Assembly (NCBI GenBank): GCA_016647705.1
Contig: CM028334.1
Location: 7,597,546 to 7,661,545, forward strand
Source: Eucommia ulmoides
Lineage: Eukaryota > Streptophyta > Magnoliopsida > Garryales > Eucommiaceae
Reading direction: 5' to 3'
DNA length: 64,000 nt
The stretch's first letter is position 1; every line of letters begins with the position of its first letter. The position numbers and the translations under genes are program-made. Under the pieces are notes generated by a model. That model had not been told where the DNA came from. It saw only the letters and a program-made list of their open reading frames with translations, and made no database searches. Positions 44,234 through 59,200 of this stretch are shown here, piece by piece.

Positions 44234-47200
44234 CTATGATACATTGGCTATATTCAACTCAAGTGGCCTTAAAGCACCTTGGACAATTTCTTGAACCGTT
44301 CTGTTCCGGCGACAAACCTCCGAAAGCTCTTCAATCGGGATCGTGATACCATTGACTTGTGCCCCGGATGCTGCATCTGCCAATGCTTGCAAGAATTTTG
44401 ATCTTTCCACCTCTGTGACGGCAGTTGCGGGGATTAGGGAAACACTCTCCCTGGCCCACTCTATTGTTTTTGTCCCGTAGGCACGAGTTAGCGCCAGCAG
44501 TGCATAAGTAACCTGAGAAATTGAAGAAGATTGATATTTTTTTCCCTATTTTTTTGGGGTAAAAAGAAGGCTATATTGCACATTTTGCACCCCTGTAGTT
44601 CGAGTGCTGTCTCAATGAACCCCCTGAAGTTTCAAATTTTTCCATATATTCCTTGAAATTTGGTTTTGCCTCTAATCCGTCCAATTGATATATTCTGGCC
44701 ATTTCAATTGCCAGGCCAGCGACCCGTGCATCATAAAGTGAGTGAGGGCAAATTCAAAAGAAAAAGAAATAACACGTTTGATGCACGTGTTACAGCTTCA
44801 GCAATTAAATTGGTCGAAAATAGCCGACTCGGCCAATTAGAGACAAAAATTGAAACATCGAAGGGCCTATTGAGACCACACTCAAACTTCAGGGTACAAA
44901 GTGAAATTTAGCCTAGAAAGAACATATAATAGAAAAACACATGTAACATGTGATGAAAGGTAAGTTTTACCGTTTCTAATCTTGAACTCGGTAGGGCTCC
45001 TGTTAGAGAGGCAATGAGAATTCTGGTAATGTTGCCACCCCGAGGAATAATTACACTATCTCTAAAAGACAAGTAGGGTTTTCCGTGAATAGAGTTTGCA
45101 AGATCAAATGTGTCGGATAAGAAACTTAATATGGAATTGGAAGCTTCCCTGCAGATGGAAAAAAATGGTAGTGTTAAAATATAAATCACATTAAATAAAT
45201 AATTAGTAATCACACAAGTGTATAAATAATTTTCAAGAGACACGGGAAAAAAAATATGACCAAATGTACGATAACACTTTCTGTACAAACTTGATAATTA
45301 AACATTTTCAATTTAACTAATTTTCAGAGATGAAAGAGAGAGTAAGAATGACCTGTGCTGTACTGTGATGCCCACCATAGAACAATCGACTAAAGCTGGA
45401 AATACAGGCAATGGAAAAAATAACTGAGGGCAATAGCGAATGCATCTCGATGCCAACAAAAAACAATCATCCGCTATATCTGGTCTAGAAGTGAAGTCCT
45501 GAAAGAGTGTTTCTTCCAATCAAAAACAACATAATAATAGTAAATTTTGAGATGATGTGCAGATACAACACTATTCCAAGTTATACCTGAATTTTGGTAA
45601 GCAGACATGTTGTACGACTAAACAGCGATTCGATCAAGATTTTCAAGTAGTCCGCACAAGATGGGTCAGACCCAAAAATCTGCAAACAAGATCCACGGAT
45701 TGCTCAAAATATATGGAAAAAAAAAAGAAAGCACTAATTATGCCTGTTTGGTTGTCCTTCAATTCGCAAATTGTACTATTTTCAATTAGTCAATTCATGA
45801 ATTGTTATACTTCAGCGTTTGGTTGTAAAAATGAAAAACACATAAATTAGGTACCTAACCATTTTAATTCTAGTTCATATGCTATTTTCTCGTGTAATTA
45901 GAGTATAATAGAGCTCAAAAATTATGTGTTTCTATGTTCAAGCAAATAACATGTAAATAAGGGTGAAGATATATACAAATCAATTCATCAAATATAATAT
46001 AATTGATGAGATGGAATCATTTAGACATCCAAACGGGCTCTAATGTAATGGAAAACTAACAAATAAATGCGTCTACTAGAAAGAAGGGTATACCTTTATA
46101 ACTTCACTAGAGAGATAAAGAAAACAAGGCTGGTGATGTTGTTTATATAGCCCTTGTATCTCCTCCAACATAGCTCCAATTGTAATTCCCATTAATCTTT
46201 TAGAGGTTCTCACCTAAAAAGTGGGGAAAATTTATGAATGGTCCAGAGCAACCAGCAAGAAAGGAGAAACATGATACCAAGGATGGGCTGATGTTTCTCA
46301 GGGTTCAATATATATAGCAGCATATATACAATCAAATGAAACCAAACAGAAACTCACAGCACTTTTGCAAGCCCGGCAAAGAGACTCCATTGTGCGGAAG
46401 TCCCAAGCACGACTGCCACATTATCATTATGAACTTGAATCAGGCAATGAAAATATACTAGGAAAGGAAAAGAACAGTATTTGGGATGCAGTCTAAAAAT
46501 CCTTACATATCGAATATGGCTTTGAAAATTGGCCAAAGCCTCTGAATGGCATCTGCAACAGCTTCTGGATGATTAACATATCTACAAATTGTTTGAACTC
46601 GACATTTGAAAATGCTCAAGGTAGACTGACACAGCTCCAGAACAGAAATGGGTAAATATCATACCTAAAGATATTCGCAAGTCGATCAATATGAACTGTT
46701 AGCTCCCGTGCAGCTTTTTGTCCCAGCACTATAGGTCCTTGATTAATGATTTCCTGGTAATCAACCACAAATTTTAGTACCTTATTGTACAACAAATATA
46801 AGTTCTCAGTAGAAAGGAACTAACCTGTAATGGAGTAACCGCTGGCATGCATAATGCCTCAAGGGCTTTTTTAGCATGGTCTGAGGGAAGTTCCGTAATA
46901 ACCATACTGCAAATGAAGGTTCGGGATAAGAATCATAAAACATATTTATAATGATTGCCATCATACTCAAATTTAACTTCCATAGAACCTAAAAATAGTA
47001 CCTTAAAGCTTCAACCAGATGCAATGAATCTTCAGGAGAGACCTTAAAGGCACCTTCTCCAATAACTGCCCTTTGATAAATTTGGAAAAGACCATCTAAG
47101 GATCCACAAAGTTTTTTCCCGCAATCTATGGTCATAATGAGCAAGTCAAATCAGGACAAACAGATAATCAGAAAGGAATGTACTGTGAAATGTATCCGCA

Positions 47201-50200
47201 CAATGACAACTAGTATACAATGAATAGTAGTCATTTCATTGATAAAATGACCGAACTATGCAAATTTCATCATATCAGAGGCATGTATGATGGAGAAGAT
47301 TGAAGCCAACGTATGGAAACGTGTCAATAAAACAATGAGACTAGGCAATAATATCGAAGAATAAAATGGGTTCTACTAGAACTCGCATGGTATAGGATAG
47401 GTACTATTGACGGAGTAAGAAAACCTAAATAAGAACTTTTGGAGTCAAGAACTTGATCCTTAGCATTAATAATTCATCCTCATGGCCACAATCATAGTTC
47501 ATTAATCATCATGGAATATGTGTAGAACCTATAGCTACAAATCCTATAAGAGGAGGCAAGCACACAAAGTCACAGATCTTAAACGAAACTTAAAGGGCTA
47601 ACAAGACAAAACACATGGTATGCATGGCCTTCTACTTGAGTGGCATGCTGAGAACTTCACAGCTTTGCAGCTCACCAATAACACCTAAAATCATTGTGGT
47701 ATAGGCATATGACAGGTAGAGCGAATGCCCCAACTATCTCCATTCTCTACCATCACTTGGCCAAAAAAAAAAAAAATTGTTCTCCAGGGTAATCACATAG
47801 TGGCTACAATTACCCTTCCAAGTTCCAATTACATCTCACGTAGTTCGGCAACAGACTGCCATAGTTAGAACTGATAGTATGAATATGCAACTTTGGCAAG
47901 TTAGAACGAAGTGCTTATCGCTGCCTATGTCTTTGTCCTGAGCTGACAAGTGATATGTTGACATGTCAAACACTAAATCTAACTCTAAATTATCTTCTGC
48001 TAATGGCAAGTGCATGCATTTTTTTGCAAGGTTTACATTCATCATACCCCATGTGAATTTTCATGCATGTATACTATTCCTTTAACCTTGACCAAGCTAC
48101 AGTACAGGAGTACCTAATTTTAAAATGATAACGTAAAGCTTTAAATACCAGAAATCTACTGTAATTTCCATATGGCATAGTTATATGTTGACAAAAACTG
48201 TAAGACAAAAATGCAAAAAAAGGCAATTGTCAGAGAGTATTTGTTTGAATATGCCAAGGTTTGAGCCTAAGCCTACATTGAATAAATGAAGCAAAGAAGT
48301 GTTGAATGTCAGAAGACTCGGAACTGTTGGAAGAGAATACATAAAACATATACACAGTTTTAAGACTTGGTAAGTTGACCTACAAACCTACTGCACTATT
48401 AGGCATCAAAAAGGTCAAATTTATACCATGGCAGTTGAAGCTGTCACATAACATGGATTCTACAGTTAAAAATTGAAAGGAACTCTATTTGGTTTGCATT
48501 TGAATGAAGTACCTAAGCCATCTCATTACACCAATTTGCTTTGCATAATTAACAAAATCAGCACACACAATAATGTTCTCACCATCACAGATGTGTCTAA
48601 ATGCCAAAGCAGCTGCAGCTGCAGTATCTTCACACATACTCATGCCACTCACAAGAATGTCAATGACGGAGGGTAAGAATGAGAGTCCACTTGATGCATC
48701 AAGCCATTTCGAATAGGCTCCAATTGTTAAGCATACTGGGAAAAAACATATCAAATGAATAGATTCAATAGAAGCAGATTTACTAGCTATTTAAGAAGAG
48801 AAAAATCTATTTTATATGGCCAGGCTTCAAGAGGCTTGAGACTCCAATTAATGCAATACAATACAGTAGGGAAAGAAAACAATCTCATCTAAGAACATCC
48901 TCCCTCTACCCTTCTCCTAGGATAAGACTGAAGAGCAAAATCACATTATGAGAGCCAAAAACAAACAAAATATTACCAGTCTGAAGTAGCAGGGGTTGAT
49001 GCGGAAGTTTTGGAAGCCAAGACATTATCTGCATTGCCAACATGACAATCAGAATATGTAAATCACAAAAGGTACATAAATAGTCTTAATTCTCAAACAA
49101 TTACATTAAGCAAATCTCAAATAATTTCATATACAACAAACAACATAGAAGGAAACATGCATACTCCCCCCCCCCCCCCCCCCCCCCAAATACACACACA
49201 CACAACTAATGGTAATAGAAGGAACAAGGAGAACGAAAGGCAAAAAGTAAATGGAACACATAAAGCAGGTTTCGTTTTTTAACAAGAGAGATCTAAACAA
49301 CATTCAACCTGGGGCATGACTTCAGCTTCACTGACGGAAACATAATCTGATATTGCACGGATACAATACAAAGCAGCCTCCGCAGGACGCCAATCACTAG
49401 ACTCATCATTTCCACATTTACTTACAGCCTGCAATAATAAGATCTAAATTTCAAACCATTGGCTTATGAGAAACAATATTCAAAAAGTATATTGTTGCAG
49501 AAACCCATATCATCCATTTCATTGCTGAGATGATAAATTGAAGAAGAAGAAGAATGAAGAAGGTGAACTTTATGCCGGAAAGGATGAGTACATCACCGTT
49601 TTCTGCCAATCAAGTCACTTCAGTTACAAGTAAGAACCAGATGGAGAACAATTCTACTCATTCAAACCCAAGAAACATGATGCCAACGAGGAGAAAAAGG
49701 TGTGGTCTAAAAGGAATTCATATTTGGCACAAAAAAAAAAATCAAGGGTTTGAATCATGCACGGAACAGTCCCAACTTCTTCGACAAATGTTTCAATATT
49801 TCACTTGTGAAAAGAAATTTAAGCTAAAAAGAGAATAGTAGAGCCCTCTCTTGAATAATATGCCATATTTACCTATTTCAAAACCTTTTTTTTTTTGGCT
49901 AAAGTATTACAGCACAAGCTATGTTAAGATCGCATATGAAGAGAGCCAGGTAGGACCTAAGTAAGAAGAGCATAAGTCCAGGTCCAACATGAGAGAGCAA
50001 CCTTTTTAGAATGTTCAGGCCAATAAAGTTCAACCTACGAGCAGGAGAGGAGCGCAGACTAGTAGGAACCCCTCCTATCCATGACCATTACTTCTCAATC
50101 TATACCAATTAAGGAAATTTGAATTGAAAAATCATCGAGGCAACTGCAAAGGCAACTCATTCGAACTTGACTATACCAGATTGGTGAGAACTGAATGAAG

Positions 50201-53200
50201 GAGACCAGGTGGAAATTCAACAGCAAAAACGAGGACTGAAGGGCAACCAAATACTTTACAAAACCCACTAGATGGTAACAACAGTCATGTCCTTCAGAAT
50301 TTTTTTTAACAATAGCAAGCTCAATCATATATGGTTATCAACTCAATTACAGCATCTTAGACTACAGATTTCTTAAAATTGAACCCGTTAACTGCATCAG
50401 AATTTAAGTTGATGAGCCAACATCTAATGGGAATCAGTCAATTTAACTTTACATTACCAATCAATTTCCAGTTGTCTTCTTCAGTAGTACACATCAATAC
50501 AATACAGCGTGCCAGGCTAATAGTTGAGACTCGATTTCACTAATCTAGTTTTTCCAGGCTTATTCATGTGCTACAAAATTCACATGATAGACAACTACTG
50601 AAAGTTCTTAAATTTAAGTGCCTAATACCAGCTATCAACACCTCCTGCACTCAATACTCTCAGCGACTAGACTTCAATCATTAAAATTGATCAGGAGCCA
50701 CTAGGTGGTACAAAATGTATATGCCAACATCCACCTTTCCATGTTCTCCAGTGTCTTCTTCCCTTCTTAAGTCACTCAATATCCCCTCTTTAAAAATTTC
50801 ATTACCTAGAAAATCTACTCATCCATCTATTGTTCATATAGAACATTCCTTCCAGTGTTCAGAAATATTTTGGAAAACATTATATTGATTATTGTCATGA
50901 CCTTTTTTTGCTAGGTTTCGTTGTTAGGTCGAAACACATTCTTAAATATACTCATTTCCCCAGTTCAAGGACGAAAACACTATAGCCACTCATTAGTAAC
51001 TTATAATTTCATTCAAAAGGAGAGAGAGAGAGAGACTTCAGTAGTATTAAAAATTTCAAAGTTCCAATTTTGTATTTAATTTACATGGCATGACATGAAT
51101 AGACAACCAGCTATACTGGTTATAAAAAATAGTTAAACTTTTGTGGTGTAAACCAAGTTAAATACTCACCTCGACCAGCTTAACGTAAAGAATTTTCATC
51201 GTCACTTCACCTCCTAAAACTAATGCTGCATCAATTAAGACATCCGCAACAGCTAGCAACATCACAGACCCCGTTAGTGTCATGGAAAATTCAAAGCCAG
51301 CACTTGTCAATACAACTTTCTAAAAGGGGAAGAGAAGAAGAAAGAAAATGAGAAGGAACAAAGAAAGAAACAAGAAGTACTAATTACTAACATGGTAAAA
51401 CTTAAAATCACAATGTGGCTATAATTATCGTGCAAAAATAATGTTCAAAGAAAATACACAATTGGGATATAAACAATAACATGCTTATGCAAATCAGGAG
51501 AAACATCAGATACTTGGAAGTCAAGAGCCTACATAACTGAGTTTTTTCGTGAAAAAGATATTAGAAGCTAAACATGCCAACAATGATTTTTTGAGGATCT
51601 AAAAATACGTATAAAAGATTCAAAAGCTTTCTATAATTAATTTCATGTACATGCAGACGGGAAGCAACGGTTGAATAGGAAATTACAACGAACCAGTTTA
51701 ACACATATCTTTGTTATTTATCGTAATTGGTTATTTGAAGAACTAGCATCAAAAAAAAATATATAGTAAATATACCTAACCATTCAACAACAACAAATCC
51801 TTTAATACTTAATCCAGACCTTGAGTTTAGATAACTTTAATAGTACACGAGAGACATTCAATGTAACTACAGAGGAAGTGTTAGGAACCATAACGCAAGT
51901 AAAAGATATCAAGTATAAAGAGAAAATAATTACCATATCTAGTCTGTTTGAAATCTTTTTGGTCCTCCCTTGAAAGTTCTGAATAATCCTGGGGATATTC
52001 AACTCTGAAACTAACCTGCAGGGGAGAAGAGAGTGGGGTGGGGGAGGGGGTTGTATCAGTAAGAGAAAGAGAGACAGAAAGAGAGAGAAAGTAGAGATAA
52101 TTATTATCTAAAAACAAACATATATCACAAATTAATTTGCAACTGTTCAAAGAACTTCCTAAGAGAAAATGATGGAATTCTCATCCTCTTCAAATAAAAT
52201 CATCTTGCAAAAATTACCACAGTAGATACCTATCCAAAATTACTGCAACAGAAAAGCAGCAATATTGGGGGAAAGTAAAACCATTATTCTCCTACAGAAA
52301 AAAGTAAGAAAAGCAGCAATATTGGGGAAAATTTATGAGAATATGTTGTGGTAAAATCATTAATCACCTATAGAAAAAAGTAAAGGTTAAACCTCTCTGG
52401 AAAATTAACAACATAATGAACACTATCCTCTTTAACATCCGAAGAAGATAACGAATTTGGAGCCATAGAACAATTTATTAACCTTGGGGATTCATACTAT
52501 ATAGACCATGTAAGTACTTTTACTGTAGAGATTCATTAAGGAAACTCCTTGGCTCATAACTCACCAAGGAGACCAGTGATTCATATGACGAACGGAAAAC
52601 CTGCAGCCTGCGGTTTCTCTCTGCTTCAATTGACACTTCATCACCAAACGATAAGTAGGAATCTCTGCAAGTGGAGAACCGTCAGCTCCAAAATTGTTTC
52701 TGAACAAACTTACAAAGTGTGAATTCTAAAATCACCTTTCAATCAAGACAATCTGAAGGTTATGCCAGAAGTTGAAAGTCATGGAAGCAATGTCATATTC
52801 TGGATGTGAAGCCACTTCCAGTAATGCATGCACTATCAACATTGATTCATCAGAGCCTGAAATAGAAGAGTTGATGAAGTGCATCAGAATGAAAAATATA
52901 ACCACCCCGAAACAGATGAAGAGTAACTCGGTCAGTCCTAAAATATATCCTAAAAGTCATGGCCAATAATTCCAAAATGTAAAGACGTAGTGAAAGAAGA
53001 TATATACCAGTAGCAATCAATTCAACATATGAATCGCCCAAGTCAGCAAATAAACGAGCAATAGCCTTGATATCTTCTTCATCCTGAGAAAGAGAGAGAG
53101 ACACGCCATCATAAATGCTATTTGCTATCATGTTTTATCTTTAAAAATTTTATGCTTATGATGCCAATTCTAAACAAGGATAGAAAACAGCTCTCAAGGG

Positions 53201-56200
53201 ATTGGCACATAGTTTCCTAAACATCTTGAACCTTAGTTCTATTTTCAACTTTTTACGAAACAAGTGGTATCCTATGAAGCATGGACACGGACACAAAACG
53301 ACAAGGACACAGCGACACCAAAATTTCTCAAAAATCCCAACACGGACATGGCAGGAACACGTAAATAAATAAATATATATTGTTAACCTAATTAACGAAA
53401 TACATGTGCCAGCAAATTCATTCAAAAAAACCATTAAGCCAAGGGTCCATCTCACTGGGAGTGAGCTTCGCTGCGGTATGGGATCCTACTACTGGCTACT
53501 TCTTGATCAGAGCGAGGAAGGGTCTCATGGGGCAGGAGATTGGGGCGATGGCCACTTCTGTTCTGAGGCCTTTCGAAAGGATTCTTGTTTGGGACGAAAT
53601 TGAGGGATGAGGGTCCTTGAATGCAAGGAGACTGTAACTTGATGAGCAGCCTGAGCTTTAGGGAGCTTCCTGTTGGACATGAGGATTACTCTTGTTGGTG
53701 CGAGATTGAGGCGAATGCCATTTATGCTGTGATTTGAGCATCGATCACACCCCCAAAAATTTTGCTCATCGATCGTGCCCCCAAATCATAACTTTTGCTT
53801 GAACTCAAGCAAACGACAGAATCTAAATCTACAGCAATCTAAAAGCCACTTTCTTGCAGAATATAGTAGCATTTAGCGCATGCAACAAGGTTTTAAATCC
53901 TAGGCAATCTCTAGAAGACAAGTATAGTCTCGTGAGGGATTACAGTGGCGGTACCCCCAAACAACAATCTCGAATACTTCAGACCCACCACTATGAGGCA
54001 ATAATCTTCCCCAAAAGATAACACACTAGAAAGATTACGAAATGCTCTAAGCTATCGATGCGTAAACTATCAAAAAAATCTAAAACGAGTCTACCCATTT
54101 TACCCATGCTCGTATCCCAAACTTAAGACCTGATAATTGTAATGACTCAAGCGTACAATCAGCTACCTATTAGTGACGAACCTACTCTAACCACAAGTAA
54201 TGTCTAGTATATTGTGTTAATGAAACCAAGTTGGTGAAATTTTCAATTCAACTCAACACCATATTTTTTCCCCGTGACATGCTTTCTAAATAGTCTATTT
54301 AATGAGATTTGGTATGGTGATCGAAATCCAATTGACCTGAATCACTAGGTGTTCAAATACTCCAAAGGTTCAATTGATCGAAGTAGCTTAAAGGTCGAAC
54401 TAGTCACAAGTGTCTTAGCCTAGCGACTTTCACCGTTTGCTACAAACAGTCAATGCTTACCAACCCAAGAGGTTCAATTACTATGCAAAAACCCACATTT
54501 ACTCTATTTTTATTTTCTTTTTTCAATTTTATGGTGTTCATTTTTGCAACATTTTTAACTCCTAGTCAAACCAATGATCTTAATAAGTATGGCTACTAGA
54601 AAAATCAGGCCAAGAATTAGACAAGTCCAAAGGCTAGGACACAAGAACGGAGACTAAAGAATCTGCACAACAAATATCAAAAATTTCTAATACTATCAAG
54701 TACCAACTCTCATGTCCAACCTACATCTCCATCGACCCAACTGACCCACCTTAAATTCCCCATTTGACAACCTCGTCACCCCTTGTTTGTCCCTATCGCT
54801 CAATTATCTTTGATAAATTTAGTAATAAAAAACGAAAGATACTAGTGTTTGTGAACCCATATATATAAAAATAAAAAATAAAATCCAAGCACTTTTTGGT
54901 ATGACAGGACTGCCATTAAAATACATGGACTGCTAGTTTTGCATTGTGGTCAAAAGTTCAAGGGGTTCTTTGGAGCCTTGCCATCCCCCTAATTTTGTCT
55001 TTTTAAGGACAATGGCTGAAGTGTAATTTTTCTATATTATGACACTGGTATTTCTACCTTTGGAATGTCTAACAAAAACAGTGTGATCAGCATGCCATTT
55101 GTTATTTGCACATCATTAACAAATGAAACTATTCTTTCAACGCATGCTTCAACTTCAAGCCATATAAAGCTTTTCTAAGACAGCAAAACAAGAAGCAAAT
55201 CACAGAAGGAATCACCATGCATACGTCAAATTCCAAGTCTCCATATATTATTCATATGTAGATTTCTTCTGATATTGGTTTAACATGTAGAATTGCCAAA
55301 CAGAATCTCTCTTAGGTTGCTGGAGCAACAGACACCAAGTAAAATATATTATAAATGCCAAATGTCTTAGCGATAAGAGACAAACTATTAAGTCAAATTT
55401 TCAAGGGCAAATCACATTGCAATTTCGACTCTGAACCTTTAGAGGTGTTCTATGTTGGTCTCTAACGTTTAGTTTGTTTTCAATTTAAATCATGCATTTA
55501 CACGTCCAAATCATTGCACACGACTGCTTTTAGTGGTAATTTTGGACAATGATTCTTTTTTCTTCGTTATAAATTTTTATTCAAATTTCTTTTTCTCTTC
55601 TTTCTTTTCTTTTCCCATTCTTTCTTCTTCTTCCCCTACCCTGAATCCCACTGCCACCACTCCACATCTTCAATCTCGTCCTGATAGAAATACCCAGCAA
55701 CACGTAAATCATATACTCTTTCATCACAAGAGAAAAGAAAAAGAAAAGGATTATAACCTCCAAATTCTTCCATATGATGCCGAAGTGGTTGTACCAGTGT
55801 GCCACCGACAATCCTCATCAACCGCTGCACCCTGCCGTGCAAGACTAGGGATTCTTCTTATCCCAGTTGTACCAGTACCTTCTTGACAAGGCGCCGCCGC
55901 ACATTGAATAAACTTCTTAGTTGCCACTGTTGCTTTTTGTCAGTTTCTCCCAGGTCAAGGAGTTCTACATCATCTTGTAGGAGTAGGGCCATGGCAACCA
56001 CATATCGAAACTTCTCATTAGTTTTCTATCTCCTCAGGTGGACCCAGAATTCTAGAACTCCCCAAAGGACTCATCCTCCCAGCCCAGGGCTCCAACATGC
56101 AAAATACCAAGACAAGAATGGGGCTCACCACTTGTCAAAAGGGTGATGTCCAGTCCAGCCCACTGCCCAAATGGTGAATAATGGGCACACCACAAGAAAA

Positions 56201-59200
56201 TCATCACCCCCAATTTCATCGAAACTTATTATTCGTAGTCTAAATCTTCCTAGTTTCAGTATGATTTTAGTTTATAATCAATTAGGCCTCCTGTGTATTA
56301 GGTTCGGTAGAGTGAATAATATTTTGAATTGAAAAGACTGTGCCACCGCAGAGCATTTGAGAGGTGAAACATCTCCTTTCTTCATCACCCTCTTAAAATT
56401 TCATTTTCTTTACTTTTGCATGTACTGATTTGATTTATCTAGGAAAATCCTGTTCAGCACCACATCATTTCATCATGGTTATCCTCCCTTGAAGAGAACA
56501 GGAAAAGTATCGTTCAGACATCCAAAATGTGACACCCATACTCTTGACACCATGTCTTGTGGGAAGAAAATAGGTAGCACTTATAGCCGTTCGGCCTTTC
56601 CGGCCACTAGTGTAACTAAAAAGAATGCACTTGATACTTTAATATCTAAAGTTAAATTGAACTTTTTTTAGTCATGCACAAAGCAAGTTAAACCATATAA
56701 AAGAGGTTGAACAGAGTGAATGAAGTCACTTCCTCAAAGCAACTCTAATTTAAAGGGTTCAAGCCAACAGCTGCGAAATCCATGCTTTTGATTGAAATGT
56801 TGTTAAAACTGCTTCACTCAAAGCACTGATTAGGAACACTCCATTCATCAATAAAATTATAGATTGTGTACCCAGAAGTAGCAATTCATTCTTATGTTCC
56901 ACGTTCCATATAACCATTTTGTATTAGTGCAACCACAAATATTTGACACAATATTCAGCATGATAACACTTCAAACTATTGTTGTGCCTAGATTTGCTTT
57001 GTGTGTTCAATATGGTTATGGAGTCGCATTATATCTTCTAAGAAAATAAACACGTGCAATTCGAATTTATTGAAATAGCTGAAAGAAAATCTATAATAGA
57101 TATTATCGACAAAAGTAAATGTCAAAACAGTGTTCCTGCCCATGAAGACCCAAAAAAATAAATCAACATCAAGTGAAGAGTACCTTCGGCTTTCTTCATG
57201 TCCTAACTAGCATAATAAAGGTGGAAGAATTTAACTGTGACAAAAAACACTGGTGAATTGAATATATGCCAGCTTTAGACTAGGATTGAATTGTTTCTAG
57301 AGGTCAACTCTTTGCATTCATGGTGAGATGACCCAATCTACCTCCTACATAACTTTAACAAACAATAAGAAAAAAATTGTTAAAGTTAACTTCTAGATCT
57401 TATACAATAAGCGCCACAATCTTATAAGTAGTTTGCCATCCTTTTTCCTTGTTAAAAGGCAGGTTTACCTATAAATTCTGTCAATAAAGCAAGCTAGAAG
57501 AGGGGAAACAATGAAAATATATTATGAAGTTATACCTTTGAAGAATCCCTAAGCTGTCCTTTAAGATTCATAACTTGAGGCACAATTACTTGAATTAAGG
57601 GCATTTGAGCAGCAACACCACCAGAGTTTCTTGCTGCTGTATAATGTATTAATTCAGAGATGACTGCAAAAACAGAATAAAAGAGAAGGGCAAATATGAA
57701 CATTAGATATGAAGGGGGGGAAATTGCTCATTAATAACAACCATTTCATCAAAAACAGTTCAGCTTAAACAAGTGAAGATTAATTTGATGCTTATCGGAC
57801 AAAAAAATGGTGAAGATTAGAATATAACTTGGATATCAATGACTCAAAAATGACAGCCCCTTCCAGAAAAATTAATTGAATCTTGATTCTTTCAGAATAT
57901 GAAATCACCATCATTGTAAGAGAATAATTTAACTCTCCAATCCAACATATATTCACTGAAACCAAGAACTTGCACAAAAATAGACCCACTTTCCTGATAT
58001 TCGACAATAGCAAGAAGAGGTTAATTTTTAAGAACAATGGTAGCAAAATCTAAAGTATGCAAAAGGGTAGAAAAAACAAAGGCTAAGGCACTTATGTTAC
58101 CAGTCACCACCATCTCATAGTGTCTACCGTAAGCTAATCGCTAAGTTTGCGTAGAGCCGAACAACACACACAATCATTTATTGGTACAAGTGAATAAAAC
58201 CAGCTTATCTATCATAGGCAAATACAGCAACTGTACAACATTACCCAATCGGAATTCTTATACTTCATGCAGGACAACATTATAATCATTACAAGCTTCA
58301 GCATAATGGCCATTTAAAGGTGAATCATAGTAATCTTTTAAAGAAATTTTAGATATTTGATTCATAGTACCATTTACTGATGCCTCCGAAAACATATCAG
58401 AATTCAAGCTAGAGAGCGCTGTCAGCACCAATGGGTGGGAAGCAAGTGTAGTTGCAGGAATCCTGAAGCCCAAAAATGTTCACAAGTCCAAGCTTCATCA
58501 TCAAACACACGTCAAAAGAGAAAAGGCACAAACGAAAGAAGAAGCAACGAAAGATATCAAAGACAGTTGCAAAATTGAGGATGTGATGCAAGATGACGTC
58601 ATATAACAAGCGGACAAGATCTTTGGAGCAACATTGAAGATAAAAAATAATGAAAAAGAAAGGTATCATTATAGAAAATAAAAATAAGCAAGCTTTTCTA
58701 TGATTTGGATACACTTGGACATTTAAAAGATGTACAGAAATATGTTTCGGTTCCAGGCACAAAGGAGACACATTTTGAGCAGTTTAATTTTCTATTCTTT
58801 GCAAATGCATTTTCTTTAATTTCTAAAGTACTCAAAACATGTCGATTTCAATGGAGGTAAGTCGAGGATGATCCTAACAATTTTAAAAGGTTCAGGAAAG
58901 TTCAATTTTTATTTGACTAATGTGGTCCAAGCGTCCATGTCGTGTCATATCCGTGTCCCACATATGTACTTCTTAGCCAAGACACGCTTGGACGTATAAT
59001 ACTTTTCCTTGTTTGCACAGTGATTTTCAAGATCACATTGTCACCAAGTTGCCCGAAAAGAAAAGGGGAAATGGCTACTACCCAGAGAAAAACACAAATT
59101 TTTACACCTCCAGTCAAAGTCTGTCAGAACTTGACTACCAGCTGGTAGCTTGAGCATTAACTCCTACCTGAGCGAGAAGATTTAGGTTTGTCATCTTAAC

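Noticed and set aside
45557-45850. Plus-strand ORF of 97 codons
   Set aside because: It is antisense to a confidently assigned MOS14 exon (45587-45679) and its intron.
55533-56146. Two overlapping plus-strand ORFs of about 115 codons within a MOS14 intron
   Set aside because: No recognisable domain, overlapping alternative frames, and location inside an intron on the opposite strand. It may be an old pseudogene but cannot be supported.
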